From contig NZ_CP063362.1 in assembly GCF_016807805.1 (NCBI RefSeq), forward strand, positions 2,469,001 through 2,533,000: 64,000 bases of DNA, written 5' to 3'. Positions within the stretch are counted from its first letter, which is position 1. Each line of letters starts with the position of its first letter. The stretch comes from Xanthobacter dioxanivorans. Lineage in GTDB: Bacteria > Pseudomonadota > Alphaproteobacteria > Rhizobiales > Xanthobacteraceae. A model generated the notes under the pieces. That model saw only the letters and a list, made by a program, of their open reading frames with translations, was not told the origin of the DNA and made no database searches. Position numbers and translations under genes: made by a program. Of the stretch, positions 63,286 to 64,000 are shown in pieces.

Positions 63286-64000
63286 ATGACCCAGGTGGTG
63301 ACTCTGGATGCGGTGCCCGCTGGTGCTGGCGCCTACAAGGTGGATGTGAGCCGTGGCGAGCGGATCGGCCGCGTGTCCTCAGAGTGGTTCTCCCGGCCGG
63401 ATGACGAGCGATATTTGTCCTTGTCGGACCTCCATGCGGCCGTGCGCGGTCGCGCCGAGCGTAGCCGGACCCGGACGGTGGAGAGCGCGGCAATCCGGGT
63501 CGAGGCGAGCCGCGACGATGCCGAGCGCTTGGCGCTGATGCTTCCCGGATCGGACGGGCCTGTCGCGCCCACCCATTGGAGCTTTGGCCAGCTCGCGAGC
63601 CTGGTCGGGGCGCCGGCAGCCTATCTGCGCCAGCTTCCCGCGCCGCTGGCTGGCATCAACCTGCAATATGGCCTCACCTCTCATCGGGCGGAGCAAGTCA
63701 AGACGCTCGAGATCGAGGACGGGCGGGTCGAGCTGCGTGCCGTCACCGGTCCCGAATACGGCCGGATCTACGACCATGAGCTGGTCGCCGCCGTGCAACG
63801 CATTGCCGGCAATGGCACGGGGGACACCCGCTGGAAGGTGCCGGGCGTCCTCGACTGGTCCACCGGCATCTACAGTCCGCGGGTCGACATCACCAAGGAC
63901 ACGACGACCCTTTACGCCTCGGATCGGGACGTCTTCCTGTTCCTGGTGGACGACCTCAATCCCATCGAGGCGGGTCGATTGCCGGACGGCTCGCCCGACC
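63286..64000 (+). CDS. DUF932 domain protein (plasmid/ICE type), N-terminal part cut by the window edge
   Basis: An open frame from ATG 63286 runs past the window end (238 codons seen). It reads MTQVVTLDAVPAGAGAYKVD, WSFGQLASLVGAPAAYLRQL, YGLTSHRAEQVKTLEIEDGR, VTGPEYGRIYDHELVAAVQR and YASDRDVFLFLVDDLNP. These match the DUF932 family of phage/plasmid-like proteins commonly carried by integrative conjugative elements and megaplasmids of alphaproteobacteria. TGGAGG lies nine bases before the start. The molecular function is unknown; its value is as a marker that the island continues to the right as a mobile-element backbone. Confidence 0.8.
   Translation, partial: MTQVVTLDAVPAGAGAYKVDVSRGERIGRVSSEWFSRPDDERYLSLSDLHAAVRGRAERSRTRTVESAAIRVEASRDDAERLALMLPGSDGPVAPTHWSFGQLASLVGAPAAYLRQLPAPLAGINLQYGLTSHRAEQVKTLEIEDGRVELRAVTGPEYGRIYDHELVAAVQRIAGNGTGDTRWKVPGVLDWSTGIYSPRVDITKDTTTLYASDRDVFLFLVDDLNPIEAGRLPDGSPD

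Noticed and set aside
62804..63493. Leftward frame containing FRKLTFACSQCELWMSSYSR upstream of the TPR-nuclease
   Set aside because: Runs antisense over the DUF932 start, no ribosome-binding site, no recognisable domain.

Overview
The window looks like a chromosomal piece of a GC-rich alphaproteobacterium of the order Hyphomicrobiales, most likely a Xanthobacteraceae-type genome. This rests on MucR, the order lptF-lptG-lptD-surA-pdxA-rsmA, alphaproteobacterial-type PEP carboxykinase and ETF-ubiquinone oxidoreductase, and GC-rich dispersed palindromic repeats of a kind common in that group. It is not a species identification.

Layout. (1) 1-6.1 kb: start of a glpD-like gene, then an acyl-CoA synthetase and IclR regulator divergent from a TRAP transporter (DctP, fused DctQM). 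Three GGTCC/GGACC inverted repeats lie in the shared control region. (2) 6.1-17.3 kb: GH13 alpha-glucosidase (frameshifted); a DUF971 / AprA-like flavoprotein / AprB-like ferredoxin / HEAT-repeat operon; pyruvate kinase; a CYTH protein; a family 4 uracil-DNA glycosylase (frameshifted); a SnoaL-like protein; ETF-QO. (3) 17.4-24.5 kb: an acyl-CoA catabolic operon (alpha/beta hydrolase, crotonase, acyl-CoA dehydrogenase, acyl-CoA synthetase) divergent from a TetR regulator and an ABC-type amino-acid-like binding protein. A near-identical TetR-type operator stands before each of the two transcription units. (4) 24.7-35.9 kb: GntR regulator, TctCBA tripartite transporter, HyuA/HyuB, an M29/NicX-like metalloenzyme, a PLP aminotransferase, a RidA protein and the stump of an amidohydrolase, together probably an undescribed catabolic locus for an N-containing compound. 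(5) 35.9-50.5 kb: conserved core genes, namely the outer-membrane LPS-assembly operon, oligopeptidase B, MsrB, MucR, PckA and a HugZ-like protein.

(6) 50.9-64 kb: a genomic island beside tRNA-Arg(CCG). The tRNA is preceded by three tandem copies of a 164-166 bp unit, each starting with the 5' part of the same tRNA. Beyond it are a HEPN-motif protein directly upstream of a Gabija-type pair (GajA OLD nuclease, GajB UvrD-like helicase), an LA2681-type HEPN protein divergent from an unknown protein, an IS110/IS3 scar, a large TPR protein ending in a PD-(D/E)XK-like nuclease motif, and the start of a DUF932 plasmid/ICE-type protein. This is a defence island. The HEPN-GajA-GajB operon and the TPR-nuclease are the best candidates for undescribed biology.

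Caution on sequence quality: six genes are broken by what looks in every case like one missing base, four of them in short homopolymers. This one-sided pattern points to uncorrected deletion errors at least as much as to real pseudogenes.
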